A stretch of 64,000 bases of DNA from Bacteroides sp. (GTDB lineage Bacteria; Bacteroidota; Bacteroidia; Bacteroidales; Bacteroidaceae): contig JAJQDI010000010.1 in the NCBI GenBank assembly GCA_021202275.1, positions 276,142 to 340,141 on the forward strand, in the 5' to 3' direction. Position numbers and translations under genes: made by a program. This document shows positions 19,371 through 31,374 of this stretch, in pieces. Positions within the stretch are counted from its first letter, which is position 1; each line of letters opens with the position of its first letter. The notes under the pieces were generated by a model. That model was not told the origin of the DNA. It was given only the letters and a program-made list of their open reading frames with translations, and searched no databases.

Positions 19371-19871
19371 GTGTTAAGTTCTGAGTTTTAAGTTTTAAGT
19401 TTTTCCAATAGGAACGGAACTAACAGAAGTAAGTTAGAAGTGGAAAGTTTAAGTTCTGAGTTTTTCCATAGAAAGCTATATAACAAATAAGGATGCAAAA
19501 TAAGAGAAATAAACGACAACACGGAGGAGAATCTTTTTGATTCTCCTTTTTTTTTGCTTTCTTTGAACATTTTTTTAGATATTCTGATTTACTCACAAAC
19601 ATCCGCTGGCACGCCTGGCACAGGCATACCACCGCCTTTGGCCCCGGAACGTCAGGCGGAGTTTGTTGTACGCCGACCCGGGAGCAGGATCTGTCTGAGC
19701 GGAGCGACTTTATCCTGCAAAGAGGCGTACAACAAACGGAGTAGCGAAAATACGTAAATCATATGTTATGCGATGTATTTTCAATCGTACATCGTAAATC
19801 TCCTGTCGGAGCAAAGAAAGGAAGAAAATATATAAACACATTAAAGATAAACATAAAAATATCCAAACAAC
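19371..19871. repeat. Repeat-rich intergenic region before the OPT gene
   Basis: Besides the terminator it holds: a GAGTTTTAAG tandem (19383-19401) also found at 29918; a hairpin TTTGTTGTACGCC (19662-19674) / GGCGTACAACAAA (19724-19736) with an inner stem GCAGGAT (19684) / ATCCTGC (19712); and CAATCGTACATCGTAAATC (19782-19800), identical to the arm of the inverted-repeat element at 55.5 kb. No gene is seen. Confidence 0.7.
19525..19555 (+). terminator. Rho-independent terminator
   Basis: Perfect 9-base stem AGGAGAATC (19525-19533) / GATTCTCCT (19539-19547) with a TTTTT loop and a T-run to 19555. It probably ends the DUF1573 transcript, 155 bases after its stop. Confidence 0.9.
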
Positions 19872-21866
19872 ATGAAGCAGGAAGACGAAAAGATCACCGG
19901 TTTACCCGAGAACGCATTCCGGGAACTCAAGCCCGGTGAAGTATACAACCCGTTGATGAGCCCCGACAAAGCCTATCCGGAGGTCAACCTCTGGTCGGTA
20001 CTCTGGGGCATTGCCATGGCCATCCTTTTCTCCGCCGCGGCAGCCTATCTCGGACTGAAGGTCGGTCAGGTATTCGAAGCCGCCATTCCCATCGCCATCA
20101 TCGCGGTCGGCGTATCCGGACTGGCCAAACGCAAAAACGCGCTCGGAGAGAATGTCATCATCCAGTCCATAGGCTCCAGTTCGGGAGTGATCGTGGCCGG
20201 TGCCATCTTCACCCTTCCCGCCCTGTATATCCTACAGAAAAGCTATCCCGAGGAGATCACCGTTACCTTCATCCAGGTATTTATCAGTTCCCTGCTGGGA
20301 GGCGTATTGGGTATCCTGTTCCTGATCCCGTTCCGCAAATACTTCGTACAGGATATGCACGGACAATATCCTTTCCCCGAAGCTACCGCCACCACGCAGG
20401 TATTGGTATCCGGAGAGAAAGGGGGCAGTCAGGCCAAGCCCCTGTTGATCGCCGGTATCGTCGGAGGTCTCTACGACTTCATTGTGGCTACTTTCGGATG
20501 GTGGAACGAAGATTTTACAAGCCGTGTGACAGCCTGGGGCGAAACCGTTGCCGATAAGGCCAAATTAGTATTCAAAGTGAATACAGGCGCGGCGGTACTG
20601 GGTCTGGGCTATATCGTCGGTCTGAAATACGCCGCCATCATCTGCGCCGGTTCGCTGGCAGTATGGTGGATCATCATTCCCGGTATGTCCATGATCTGGG
20701 GAGATACGGTATTAAATATGTGGAACCCACAGATCACTGCTACCGTAGGCAGTATGTCTCCGGAAGAGATCTTCCGCAATTACGCCCGCAGCATAGGTAT
20801 CGGAGGCATTGCCATGGCAGGTATCATAGGGATCATACGCTCCTGGAGCATTATCAAAAGCGCCATCGGCCTGGCCGCTAAAGAGATGGGAGGCAAGGCC
20901 GACACCTCTTCCGTACAGGTTCGCCGTACCCAACGCGATATTTCCATGAAGATCATCGGCTTCGGCTCCTGCCTGACCATCTTGCTGATCGGTCTCTTCT
21001 TCTATCTGGATGTGATGCAGGGAAATTTGCTGCACACCTTAGTAGCCATTGTACTGGTGGCGGGTATAGCCTTCCTGTTCACTACCGTAGCTGCCAACGC
21101 CATTGCCATCGTAGGTACCAATCCGGTATCGGGAATGACATTGATGACCCTGATCCTCGCCTCGGTAGTGATGGTAGCCGTGGGATTGCGCGGCCCCGAA
21201 GGGATGGTAGCCGCACTTATTATGGGAGGAGTCGTATGTACAGCCCTCTCCATGGCAGGCGGATTTATCACCGACCTGAAGATCGGTTACTGGCTAGGAA
21301 CCACTCCCGCCAAACAGGAAACATGGAAATTCCTGGGAACTGTTGTCTCTGCTGCCACAGTAGGTGGGGTGATGATCATCCTGAACGATGCTTACGGATT
21401 CACCAGCGGTAAATTAGCCGCCCCGCAGGCCAATGCGATGGCTGCCGTGATCGAACCGTTGATGAGCGGTGTAGGGGCTCCCTGGCTGCTGTACGGTATC
21501 GGAGCACTGCTGGCCATCCTGCTTACCTATTTCAAGATCCCCGCACTGGCCTTCGCTCTGGGTATGTTCATCCCCCTGGAACTGAATATTCCCCTGATCG
21601 TGGGAGGAGCCGTGAACTGGTACGTAACCAGCCGCAGCAAAGACGAAACACTCAACAGAGAAAGAGGCGAAAAAGGTACATTGCTTGCCTCCGGATTTAT
21701 TGCCGGAGGGGCCCTGATGGGAGTAGTGAGTGCCGCGCTCCGTTTCGGTGGCATCGATATGGTGAACGAAGCCTGGCTGCAAAACTCACTTTCCGAAGTC
21801 CTGGCACTCGGTGCGTATGCCTTGTTGATTGTCTACTTCATCCGCTCTTCCATGAAAGTGAAATAA
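19872..21866 (+). CDS. OPT-family oligopeptide transporter
   Basis: A 664-residue integral membrane protein with 14 or more hydrophobic segments. N-terminal YPEVNLWSVLWGIAMAILFSAAAAYLGLKVGQVF and GENVIIQSIGSSSG, then YPFPEATATTQVL, and later AGGFITDLKIGYWLGTTP and FALGMFIPLELNIPLIVGG are hallmarks of bacterial OPT transporters, which take up peptides with protons. It stands alone and is followed by a perfect 11-base stem-loop at 21898. Confidence 0.95.
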   Translation: MKQEDEKITGLPENAFRELKPGEVYNPLMSPDKAYPEVNLWSVLWGIAMAILFSAAAAYLGLKVGQVFEAAIPIAIIAVGVSGLAKRKNALGENVIIQSIGSSSGVIVAGAIFTLPALYILQKSYPEEITVTFIQVFISSLLGGVLGILFLIPFRKYFVQDMHGQYPFPEATATTQVLVSGEKGGSQAKPLLIAGIVGGLYDFIVATFGWWNEDFTSRVTAWGETVADKAKLVFKVNTGAAVLGLGYIVGLKYAAIICAGSLAVWWIIIPGMSMIWGDTVLNMWNPQITATVGSMSPEEIFRNYARSIGIGGIAMAGIIGIIRSWSIIKSAIGLAAKEMGGKADTSSVQVRRTQRDISMKIIGFGSCLTILLIGLFFYLDVMQGNLLHTLVAIVLVAGIAFLFTTVAANAIAIVGTNPVSGMTLMTLILASVVMVAVGLRGPEGMVAALIMGGVVCTALSMAGGFITDLKIGYWLGTTPAKQETWKFLGTVVSAATVGGVMIILNDAYGFTSGKLAAPQANAMAAVIEPLMSGVGAPWLLYGIGALLAILLTYFKIPALAFALGMFIPLELNIPLIVGGAVNWYVTSRSKDETLNRERGEKGTLLASGFIAGGALMGVVSAALRFGGIDMVNEAWLQNSLSEVLALGAYALLIVYFIRSSMKVK

Positions 21867-21897
21867 AATTTCTTCTTTATAGAAGACCGTAACACCA

Positions 21898-21937
21898 CGA
21901 CCGCTCCGCCAGGATCTACTGCCTGCCGGAGCGGTCG
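21898..21937. terminator. Strong stem-loop after the OPT gene
   Basis: Perfect 11-base stem CGACCGCTCCG (21898-21908) / CGGAGCGGTCG (21927-21937), continued inside by CAGG/CCTG. No T-run follows, so it may be a transcript-end stabiliser and not an intrinsic terminator. Confidence 0.55.
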
Positions 21938-22045
21938 CACTTATATAGCAAGTATCCAACCTGTAATCCATACTTTAAAACTGCCATCAGATGCATTCCC
22001 TGCCCCTGCGCCCACTCTTCCTTCCCTGTTCTGCCATCCGGTACC

Positions 22046-22203
22046 AGTAAAGATCCGGATCCGTGCAAAGAGAACTCCAGGACTCTCCCGATAAAATTCC
22101 GGATCTTTACTTGTGGAGACCCGGGTCTCCACCCCCTGGACATCCGGGTCTCCACCCATTGGACACCCGGGTCTCCACCTATTGGACACCCGGGTCTCCA
22201 CAA
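22046..22203. repeat. Inverted repeat plus 23-base tandem repeats
   Basis: A perfect 14-base inverted repeat (AGTAAAGATCCGGA at 22046, TCCGGATCTTTACT at 22098) is followed by about 3.5 tandem copies of a 23-base unit starting CCGGGTCTCCAC at 22121, 22144, 22167 and 22190. The first copy lies in a 20-base palindrome (22113-22132) centred on CCCGGG. The period is not a multiple of three, so it is not coding. The next 285 bases up to ATG 22488 hold further CTCCGGA words but no gene. Confidence 0.85.
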
Positions 22204-22487
22204 ACAGAATTCCGGAACAGGTTATGTGGAACTCCGAATGGCTCCGGAGACAACTCCGGATCTCTCCCGGCTGTCTGTATTATCCCTTCTCAGACCAAAC
22301 AATAAGCCTCTCTGAGAACATAGCCGAACCTTCTGTTTTCCTTAAATTTCATTATAATTTATATAAAAGGATAGAAAAAATAGACAAGGATGTTGTACAT
22401 TTGCAACAGATAGGACCAACAGAAAAGATCTATATCCTTTTTCTGTTCCCTGATACAGGAAAAACGCGTATTTCAAGTGCTGTACCT

Positions 22488-23318
22488 ATGAAAAAGTTAA
22501 TCTTATTTCTGGCTGTTGCCAGTACCTTGTCTTTGTTTGCCCAGAAACCGATAGAGATCCCTTTGTGGCCGGATGGGGCTCCCAACAGCAATCATCTCTC
22601 TGAAGATCCATCCTACGATCCGGTATTGTTTGTATATCCGGCTCAGAATCCCAATGGTATGGCTATTATTATGTGTCCGGGAGGTGGATACACCCACCTG
22701 GCCATGAATCACGAAGGACACGATATGGCTGCCTGGTTCAACACGCAAGGGATCACCTACGTCATTCTGAAATACCGCATGCCCAACGGCAACTACGAAG
22801 TGCCTTTTTCCGATGCCGAACAGGCCATACATACCATACGCACACGGGCGACCGAGTGGCAGATACGCCCCGATCGCGTTGGTATCATGGGTGCCTCCGC
22901 AGGAGGACACCTGGCCTCCACACTGGCTACACACCACAGCAGTCCGGCCACTCGTCCGGATTTCCAGATCCTGCTCTACCCGGTGATCACGATGGACGCG
23001 GAATATACCCACGCCGGGTCCCGCAGGAATCTGATCGGAGAATCACCTGATACCCATCTGATAGCGGCCTACAGCAACGAACTCCGGGTGAACGAAAAGA
23101 CTCCCCAGGCTTTTATCGTACTGTCTTCCGACGACAAAGCCGTACCGGCGGAGAACACGATCCGTTATTATCGCTCTCTGTTGCAATACGATATTCCCGC
23201 CTCCTTACATGCTTATCCTACCGGCGGACATGGATGGGGGTTCCGGGACAACTTTACCTACAAGCGTCAATGGACAGAAGAATTGGAAAAGTGGCTTCGC
23301 GAAGGCCTCAGGTTCTGA
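22488..23318 (+). CDS. Secreted alpha/beta-hydrolase (carbohydrate esterase-like)
   Basis: A 276-residue protein. ATG 22488 is chosen because it gives the signal peptide MKKLILFLAVASTLSLFAQ; the frame stays open upstream through noncoding repeats. Oxyanion loop CPGGGYTHLAMNHEG (63-77), nucleophile S137 in GASAGGHLAS, Asp in VLSSDDKAVP and His in PTGGHGWGF give a full catalytic set. The type is common among acetyl-xylan/acyl-sugar esterases of Bacteroidetes. The beta-galactosidase gene starts 54 bases later, so the two may act on the same acetylated glycan. The exact substrate is not readable. Confidence 0.85.
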   Translation: MKKLILFLAVASTLSLFAQKPIEIPLWPDGAPNSNHLSEDPSYDPVLFVYPAQNPNGMAIIMCPGGGYTHLAMNHEGHDMAAWFNTQGITYVILKYRMPNGNYEVPFSDAEQAIHTIRTRATEWQIRPDRVGIMGASAGGHLASTLATHHSSPATRPDFQILLYPVITMDAEYTHAGSRRNLIGESPDTHLIAAYSNELRVNEKTPQAFIVLSSDDKAVPAENTIRYYRSLLQYDIPASLHAYPTGGHGWGFRDNFTYKRQWTEELEKWLREGLRF

Positions 23319-23342
23319 TCTTCTCTTCACCTTTCCATTTAA

Positions 23343-26585
<3,243 letters not shown>

Positions 26586-26710
26586 GATATACTGAACCCA
26601 TGGTCGGCACAGTCAATCAAAGAATTGACGTAGCCAACCAGGCGATCAGCAAAGAGATGTACGATGTACGACTGAGAAGACAACTACCCTAACGACTGGT
26701 CATATTCTCT

Positions 26711-26738
26711 TATAGAGACGCATAGTTGCGTCTCTATA
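26711..26738. repeat. GAGACGC palindrome (dispersed family), possible terminator
   Basis: Perfect 11-base stem TATAGAGACGC / GCGTCTCTATA with a 6-base loop. It lies 126 bases after the beta-galactosidase stop and could end its transcript, but it also belongs to the GAGACGCAC repeat family. The preceding 26664-26680 has GATGTACGATGTACGACTG, like the ends of the 55-kb element. Confidence 0.65.
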
Positions 26739-26915
26739 TTTGTGTTTCTATATTTGCGTTTCCCGATCTATGTCTTGCTGTTGTTCTTCTGTTCTTTTGT
26801 CTGATGAACAAACAGAAAAATAAAGAGGAAACCTGTCAAATGAAGCAAAAAGCTATTTCCATCATAAATCAGTAAATCGTTCTTATCCTTGAACCCTTGT
26901 TTACAAAGAAATTTG

Positions 26916-26923
26916 TATATTTG
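26916..26923 (+). promoter_or_regulatory. -7 box upstream of the DUF1460 gene
   Basis: TATATTTG matches TAnnTTTG. It implies a leader of roughly 190 bases before ATG 27121. Confidence 0.5.
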
Positions 26924-26930
26924 ACAGGCA

Positions 26931-27022
26931 TTAGCCCGGGAACACGCAAAGCAAAGCGATGTGGTTCTCCGGGCTAAAACCGTAAAAAATCCCTGTACCC
27001 ACCGGTAGAAACCGGTAACAGG
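26931..27022 (+). other. Structured 5' leader of the DUF1460 gene
   Basis: Two hairpins can be drawn: TTAGCCCGG (26931-26939) / CCGGGCTAA (26969-26977) with inner GAAC/GTTC pairing, and CCTGT...ACAGG (26992-27022) enclosing ACCGGT-AGAA-ACCGGT. I do not recognise a known riboswitch. Confidence 0.45.
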
Positions 27023-27120
27023 CAAACATTGAACCTCTACAGGATGTTTCTCTATAGAAGCCAGGAAGCGGATCACCTCCCGGGAAACCGCCGGTCCGGG
27101 GCTTGCAAAAAGAAAAAGAT

Positions 27121-27900
27121 ATGAAAACAATTTCTCTCTTCTGCTTAGGTCTCTGTCTCACGCTTACGGTCCCTCTTGCGGCCCAGCCACACCCATCTGC
27201 CGTCACCGCGAATGCCTTGAAGTTCCTGAATACTCCCTACGTGGCACATACCCTGGAGCAAGAACCGGAACAACTGATCATACGATGCAACGAAGTAGAT
27301 TGCATCATACTGGTGGAGTATGTGATGGCACTGACCCTTTCCGGTGAGACAGACTGCAGAGCCCATACAGCAACCTTCGTAGATCGTCTGAGACAGATCC
27401 GATACCGCAACGGAGAGATCAACGGCTATGCTTCGCGTCTGCATTATGTGGCCGAATGGATAGAGAACGGGGTGAAAGCTGGATTTATAAAAGACATTAC
27501 TGCCGCACACAATCCGCATACCCAGACACTCCGATTGAACTTCATGTCTACCCATCCTGAAAGTTACCGGCAGCTCAGAAACAACCCTGACGAAACGGCC
27601 CGGATGGCCGAAACAGAAAAAAGACTCTCCGGACAGGTGATCCATTGGCTACCCAAAGAGGAACTGCCCGACCAAGGACTGCCCTGGATACAGGATGGAG
27701 ATATATTGGCACTCACTACCCAGGTAGACGGGTTGGATGTCAGTCACATGGGTATCGCGGTTTATATAGGCGACGAACTGCGCCTCTTGCATGCCTCTTC
27801 GCAGAAAGGAAAAGTAGTGATCGAAGACGTGCCCCTGCGACAGACCCTTGCCAACAACAAAGGATGGACAGGGATACGCGTACTGAGACTGATACAATGA
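27121..27900 (+). CDS. DUF1460 cell-wall amidase-like protein
   Basis: A 259-residue protein with signal peptide MKTISLFCLGLCLTLTVPLAAQ, which fixes ATG 27121. DUF1460 belongs to the NlpC/P60-like fold, linked to N-acetylmuramoyl-L-alanine amidases. Expected catalytic residues are visible: C61 in NEVDCIILVEYV and H209 in DVSHMGIAVY, with the FMSTHPESYRQL segment between. It should act on peptidoglycan fragments in the periplasm. The SGNH hydrolase gene follows by 27 bases. Confidence 0.88.
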   Translation: MKTISLFCLGLCLTLTVPLAAQPHPSAVTANALKFLNTPYVAHTLEQEPEQLIIRCNEVDCIILVEYVMALTLSGETDCRAHTATFVDRLRQIRYRNGEINGYASRLHYVAEWIENGVKAGFIKDITAAHNPHTQTLRLNFMSTHPESYRQLRNNPDETARMAETEKRLSGQVIHWLPKEELPDQGLPWIQDGDILALTTQVDGLDVSHMGIAVYIGDELRLLHASSQKGKVVIEDVPLRQTLANNKGWTGIRVLRLIQ

Positions 27901-27927
27901 AAAATCAATACATACAAACAATTTGCT

Positions 27928-28626
27928 ATGAAAACAGTTTATCTTTTAGTAATTGGACTCCTGATGAATTCCATGTATGTCCTGGCACAGGACAATCAAC
28001 CCGACTGGCCCAATCTGAACAAATACAGAGAGGCCAATGCTGCGGTAGCTCCCAAAGCTGCCGGAGAGCAGCGTGTGGTATTTATGGGCAACTCCATCAC
28101 AGAAGGCTGGGTAAAGTTCCGCCCCTCTTTTTTTGAAGGCCGTTCCTATATCGGTCGGGGCATAAGCGGACAAACCACGCCACAGATGCTGATACGCTTC
28201 CGGCAGGATGTAGTGAACCTGGACCCGGATGTAGTAGTGATCCTGGCGGGTACCAATGACATTGCCGGCAATACCGGACCTGCGTCTTTAGAGATGATCC
28301 TGGACAACCTGATGTCTATGTGTGAGATTGCCCGTGCCAATGGCATACGCGTGGTACTCTGTTCCGTGTTGCCAGCGTATGATTATCCCTGGCGCAAAGG
28401 GCTGGAACCAGCAGATAAGATCCCGGCACTCAACGCCATGATCCGGGAATATGCCGATCGTCATCAGATCGTATATGGAGACTATTTCACTGCCATGGCA
28501 GATGAGAGGAACGGTCTGAAAGAGGAGTATACCTACGACGGAGTACATCCCGATGAACAGGGTTATATAGTTATGGAACCGATCGTAGAAGAAGGTATCC
28601 GTAAAGCCCTTCAACAAGAAAAATAA
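27928..28626 (+). CDS. Secreted SGNH/GDSL hydrolase
   Basis: A 232-residue protein with signal peptide MKTVYLLVIGLLMNSMYVLAQ. SGNH blocks: I, GNSITEGW with S56; II, GRGISGQTT; III, LAGTNDIAGN; V, DGVHPDEQGY with D204 and H207. Such enzymes deacylate sugars, lipids or platelet-activating-factor-like esters; the substrate is unknown. It probably shares a transcript with the DUF1460 gene. Confidence 0.9.
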   Translation: MKTVYLLVIGLLMNSMYVLAQDNQPDWPNLNKYREANAAVAPKAAGEQRVVFMGNSITEGWVKFRPSFFEGRSYIGRGISGQTTPQMLIRFRQDVVNLDPDVVVILAGTNDIAGNTGPASLEMILDNLMSMCEIARANGIRVVLCSVLPAYDYPWRKGLEPADKIPALNAMIREYADRHQIVYGDYFTAMADERNGLKEEYTYDGVHPDEQGYIVMEPIVEEGIRKALQQEK

Positions 28627-28670
28627 CACACCTATATATACATCCCGTTCCGGACAAAGAATCCCGTATC

Positions 28671-29627
28671 ATGATAGCCACAGGCATCGATCGTATATAT
28701 AGCATATTTCTCTCCTGGCGCTCCAAGCAATACATGGAGCGCATGGTATTTGTTGCCGCCATCTTCTTTTTCCTAATGCACTGTCTCATCATCCTGATCA
28801 TAAATTCCGGATGGAGCCATCAGCAAAACCCCGACTATTTCCGGGCGATCCCCGACCTGCTCTCGGCCATCTATACTCCGTTTTCCATCATTCTGCTCTA
28901 TGAGATCTATTCCCTCATTTATCACCTCACACAGTCCATAACGATCTATATTGCCAAGCAATACGAGATCATCGCTCTGATCTTTATCCGCGGACTGTTT
29001 GACAATCTGGCCAAAGCATCCAGTCACATCGATCGTTTCGACCGCACAGACCTGATCGGATTGCTCATCTCTTTCGGAGGTCTGATCCTGCTTCTGTTGC
29101 TGATCTTCTGTTTTTATAAACTTTCCGGAACGAAGAACATGCGTACCTCCCTGCATCCGCCCAAGCTCACAGCCAAGCAAAGCCGATACATAACGATCAA
29201 GAAAATGATCTCGTTGTTCCTGATTGCCTCCTTTGCTGTTCTGTTCTTCCACAGTTTCGGAGAGTTAAGGCATATGGAGACCATCACCTTTACCGAATTG
29301 GTGAATATGTTCAAAAAAATGAGTTATCAGTTCTTCAATCATTTCTTTACCATTCTTATATTGACCGAAGTACTGCTACTGCTCTTTACCTTCAACCTCA
29401 CCGAACACTTTGATAAGGTGATCCGGAATTCCGGATTCATCCTTTCTACCATCCTGTTGAAACTCTCTTTCCGTACCGAAGGATGGATCAGCATCTCCCT
29501 GATCCTGCTGGCCGTATTGTTCGGAGTGGTGATCGAAGCAATTTACAAACTCTACGAACAGAAACTCGAGCAGGTAGATTGCCGCAACTGCCAGTCGGAA
29601 GTCCCTCCTGATACCACGTTGGGATAG
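28671..29627 (+). CDS. Multi-pass membrane protein of unknown function
   Basis: A 318-residue protein with about seven hydrophobic segments, a long loop near residues 150-185, and a cytosolic-looking tail with CRNCQSEVPP. The CxxC in the tail could bind metal but stands alone. I recognise no family. It lies 44 bases after the SGNH gene on the same strand, so it may be the last gene of that operon. Confidence 0.7.
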   Translation: MIATGIDRIYSIFLSWRSKQYMERMVFVAAIFFFLMHCLIILIINSGWSHQQNPDYFRAIPDLLSAIYTPFSIILLYEIYSLIYHLTQSITIYIAKQYEIIALIFIRGLFDNLAKASSHIDRFDRTDLIGLLISFGGLILLLLLIFCFYKLSGTKNMRTSLHPPKLTAKQSRYITIKKMISLFLIASFAVLFFHSFGELRHMETITFTELVNMFKKMSYQFFNHFFTILILTEVLLLLFTFNLTEHFDKVIRNSGFILSTILLKLSFRTEGWISISLILLAVLFGVVIEAIYKLYEQKLEQVDCRNCQSEVPPDTTLG

Positions 29628-29707
29628 AGGTCCATTCTTTATAACTCCATGAACTATTTTCCGAAATCAGCTGTTTACTTATCACTTACTTAAACCAATT
29701 TATAGTT

Positions 29708-29887
29708 ATGGAAACAGAAAATAAAAAACCGGACCACGAACAATGTCCGGTGTCCGAAGTAGATGAAACACTGAAAGACCGGGTACCTGTCATGCCAACA
29801 TCCATTGAGCGTGATCCGACATTTACGGAGGTGCAGGAAGCGGCAGACGAAATAAATGTCGATGAAAATACCAGAGAGAGAGGATGA
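29708..29887 (+). CDS. Small acidic protein, 59 residues
   Basis: ATG 29708 to TGA 29885 encodes a strongly charged 59-residue protein (starts METENKKPDHEQCPV, ends DENTRERG) with no membrane segment. Support: codon use like the neighbours, an AT-rich region before the start, and a stem-loop with a short T-run directly at its stop. Function unknown. Confidence 0.5.
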   Translation: METENKKPDHEQCPVSEVDETLKDRVPVMPTSIERDPTFTEVQEAADEINVDENTRERG

Positions 29888-29897
29888 CCCTCTCTTT
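29877..29897 (+). terminator. Terminator overlapping the stop of the small acidic gene
   Basis: Stem AGAGAGG (29877-29883) / CCTCTCT (29889-29895) with a 5-base loop, followed by TTTCCTGTTTCTG. Confidence 0.6.
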
Positions 29898-29945
29898 CCT
29901 GTTTCTGTACATACGGAGAGTTTTAAGTTTTAAGTTGTGAGTTTT

Positions 29946-31346
29946 ATGGAATATAGAATAGAGAAAGATACCATGGGCGATGTGCCGGTACCTGTAGATG
30001 CCTACTACGGCGCCCAGACCCAACGCAGTATAAATAATTTTGATATCGCCCGCGATACAGACCGTATGCCGTGGGAAATCATTGAAGCATTTGCTATCCT
30101 GAAAAAAGCAGCGGCTATTACCAACCAGGAAGCGGGCGTGCTCTCCGCAGAGAAATGCCAGTTGATCTGTCGCGTGTGTGACGAGATCTTGCAGGGAAAA
30201 CTCAACGACGCGTTTCCTCTGGTGGTCTGGCAAACCGGAAGTGGTACACAGACCAATATGAATGTGAATGAGGTAATAGCCAACCGGGCACACGTGCTCC
30301 AGGGAGGTAAACTGACGGATAAGGAAAAGATACTCTCGCCCAACGACGATGTCAATAAATCCCAATCGTCCAACGATACGTTCCCCACCGCCATGCATAT
30401 AGCGGCCTACCGGACGCTTGTAGAAACTACCTTACCCGGTATAGAAAAACTCCGTACCACACTGGCCTGGAAAAGCCAGGACTTTATGAAAATAGTGAAG
30501 ATCGGTCGCACCCATTTCATGGATGCCACGCCACTGACCCTGGGTCAGGAGTTCAGCGGCTACGTCTCACAGCTCAATCACGGGATACGTTGCATACACA
30601 ACGCACTCCCTCACCTGGCCGAACTGGCTCTGGGAGGTACAGCAGTAGGCACAGGCATCAATACGCCCAAAGGATACGCCACTCAAGTAGCCCGCCACAT
30701 CGCCCGGCTCACCGGACTGCCGTTTGTGACAGCCTCCAACAAATTTGAATCCCTGGCCACCCAGGACGCTATTGTGGAAGCTCACGGAGCACTGAAAACC
30801 GTAGCGGTGAGCCTGATGAAAATAGCCAACGACATCCGTATGCTCAGCTCCGGCCCGCGCAGCGGTATCGGAGAGATACGCATACCTGAGAACGAGCCCG
30901 GCTCTTCCATCATGCCGGGAAAGGTGAACCCTACCCAGTGCGAAGCTCTTACCATGATCTCCGCGCAGGTCATGGGAAATGATGTGGCCATCTCTGTAGG
31001 AGGAGCTACTGGACATTTCGAACTGAATGTCTTCAAGCCCATGATCATCTATAATTTCCTGCACAGCACCCGCCTCATCGGAGAAGGGTGTGTCAGCTTC
31101 AACGACCATTGTGCCGAAGGCATAGAACCGATCTACGGTCGCATCAAACAGCACCTCAACAACTCCCTGATGCTGATTACCGCGCTGAATCCCAAAATCG
31201 GTTATTACAAGGCCGCTGAGATCGCCAGGAAAGCACATACGGAAAACAAAACTTTACGAGAAGCCGCGCTGGAAACAGGATATGTGACTGCGGAAGAGTA
31301 TGACGAATGGGTAGATCCGTCGAAGATGGTGGGAGATCTGGATTGA
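29946..31346 (+). CDS. fumC: Class II fumarate hydratase
   Basis: A 466-residue enzyme of the fumarase/aspartase superfamily, almost the same length as E. coli FumC. It interconverts fumarate and malate in the cytosol. Visible: [19 protein letters not shown], the substrate loop [36 protein letters not shown], and the signature [11 protein letters not shown] with catalytic Ser 320/321. Aspartase is less likely given [10 protein letters not shown] and the overall match to fumarases. ATG 29946 is used; an in-frame GTG nine bases earlier is possible but lies in a repeat (GAGTTTTAAG). Confidence 0.93.
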   Translation: MEYRIEKDTMGDVPVPVDAYYGAQTQRSINNFDIARDTDRMPWEIIEAFAILKKAAAITNQEAGVLSAEKCQLICRVCDEILQGKLNDAFPLVVWQTGSGTQTNMNVNEVIANRAHVLQGGKLTDKEKILSPNDDVNKSQSSNDTFPTAMHIAAYRTLVETTLPGIEKLRTTLAWKSQDFMKIVKIGRTHFMDATPLTLGQEFSGYVSQLNHGIRCIHNALPHLAELALGGTAVGTGINTPKGYATQVARHIARLTGLPFVTASNKFESLATQDAIVEAHGALKTVAVSLMKIANDIRMLSSGPRSGIGEIRIPENEPGSSIMPGKVNPTQCEALTMISAQVMGNDVAISVGGATGHFELNVFKPMIIYNFLHSTRLIGEGCVSFNDHCAEGIEPIYGRIKQHLNNSLMLITALNPKIGYYKAAEIARKAHTENKTLREAALETGYVTAEEYDEWVDPSKMVGDLD

Positions 31347-31374
31347 GTGAAGAGAGAACGATACAAAGAGCGGA

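Noticed and set aside
22121..22203. Possible CRISPR array
   Set aside because: Units are contiguous with a 23-base period and no spacers; no cas genes are nearby.
22113..22487. In-frame extension of the esterase gene upstream to 22113
   Set aside because: It runs through 23-base tandem repeats and has no signal peptide at that start; ATG 22488 begins a clean signal peptide.
26768..27130. Minus-strand 120-codon frame before the DUF1460 gene
   Set aside because: Opposite strand of a structured leader and of the DUF1460 start; no family features.
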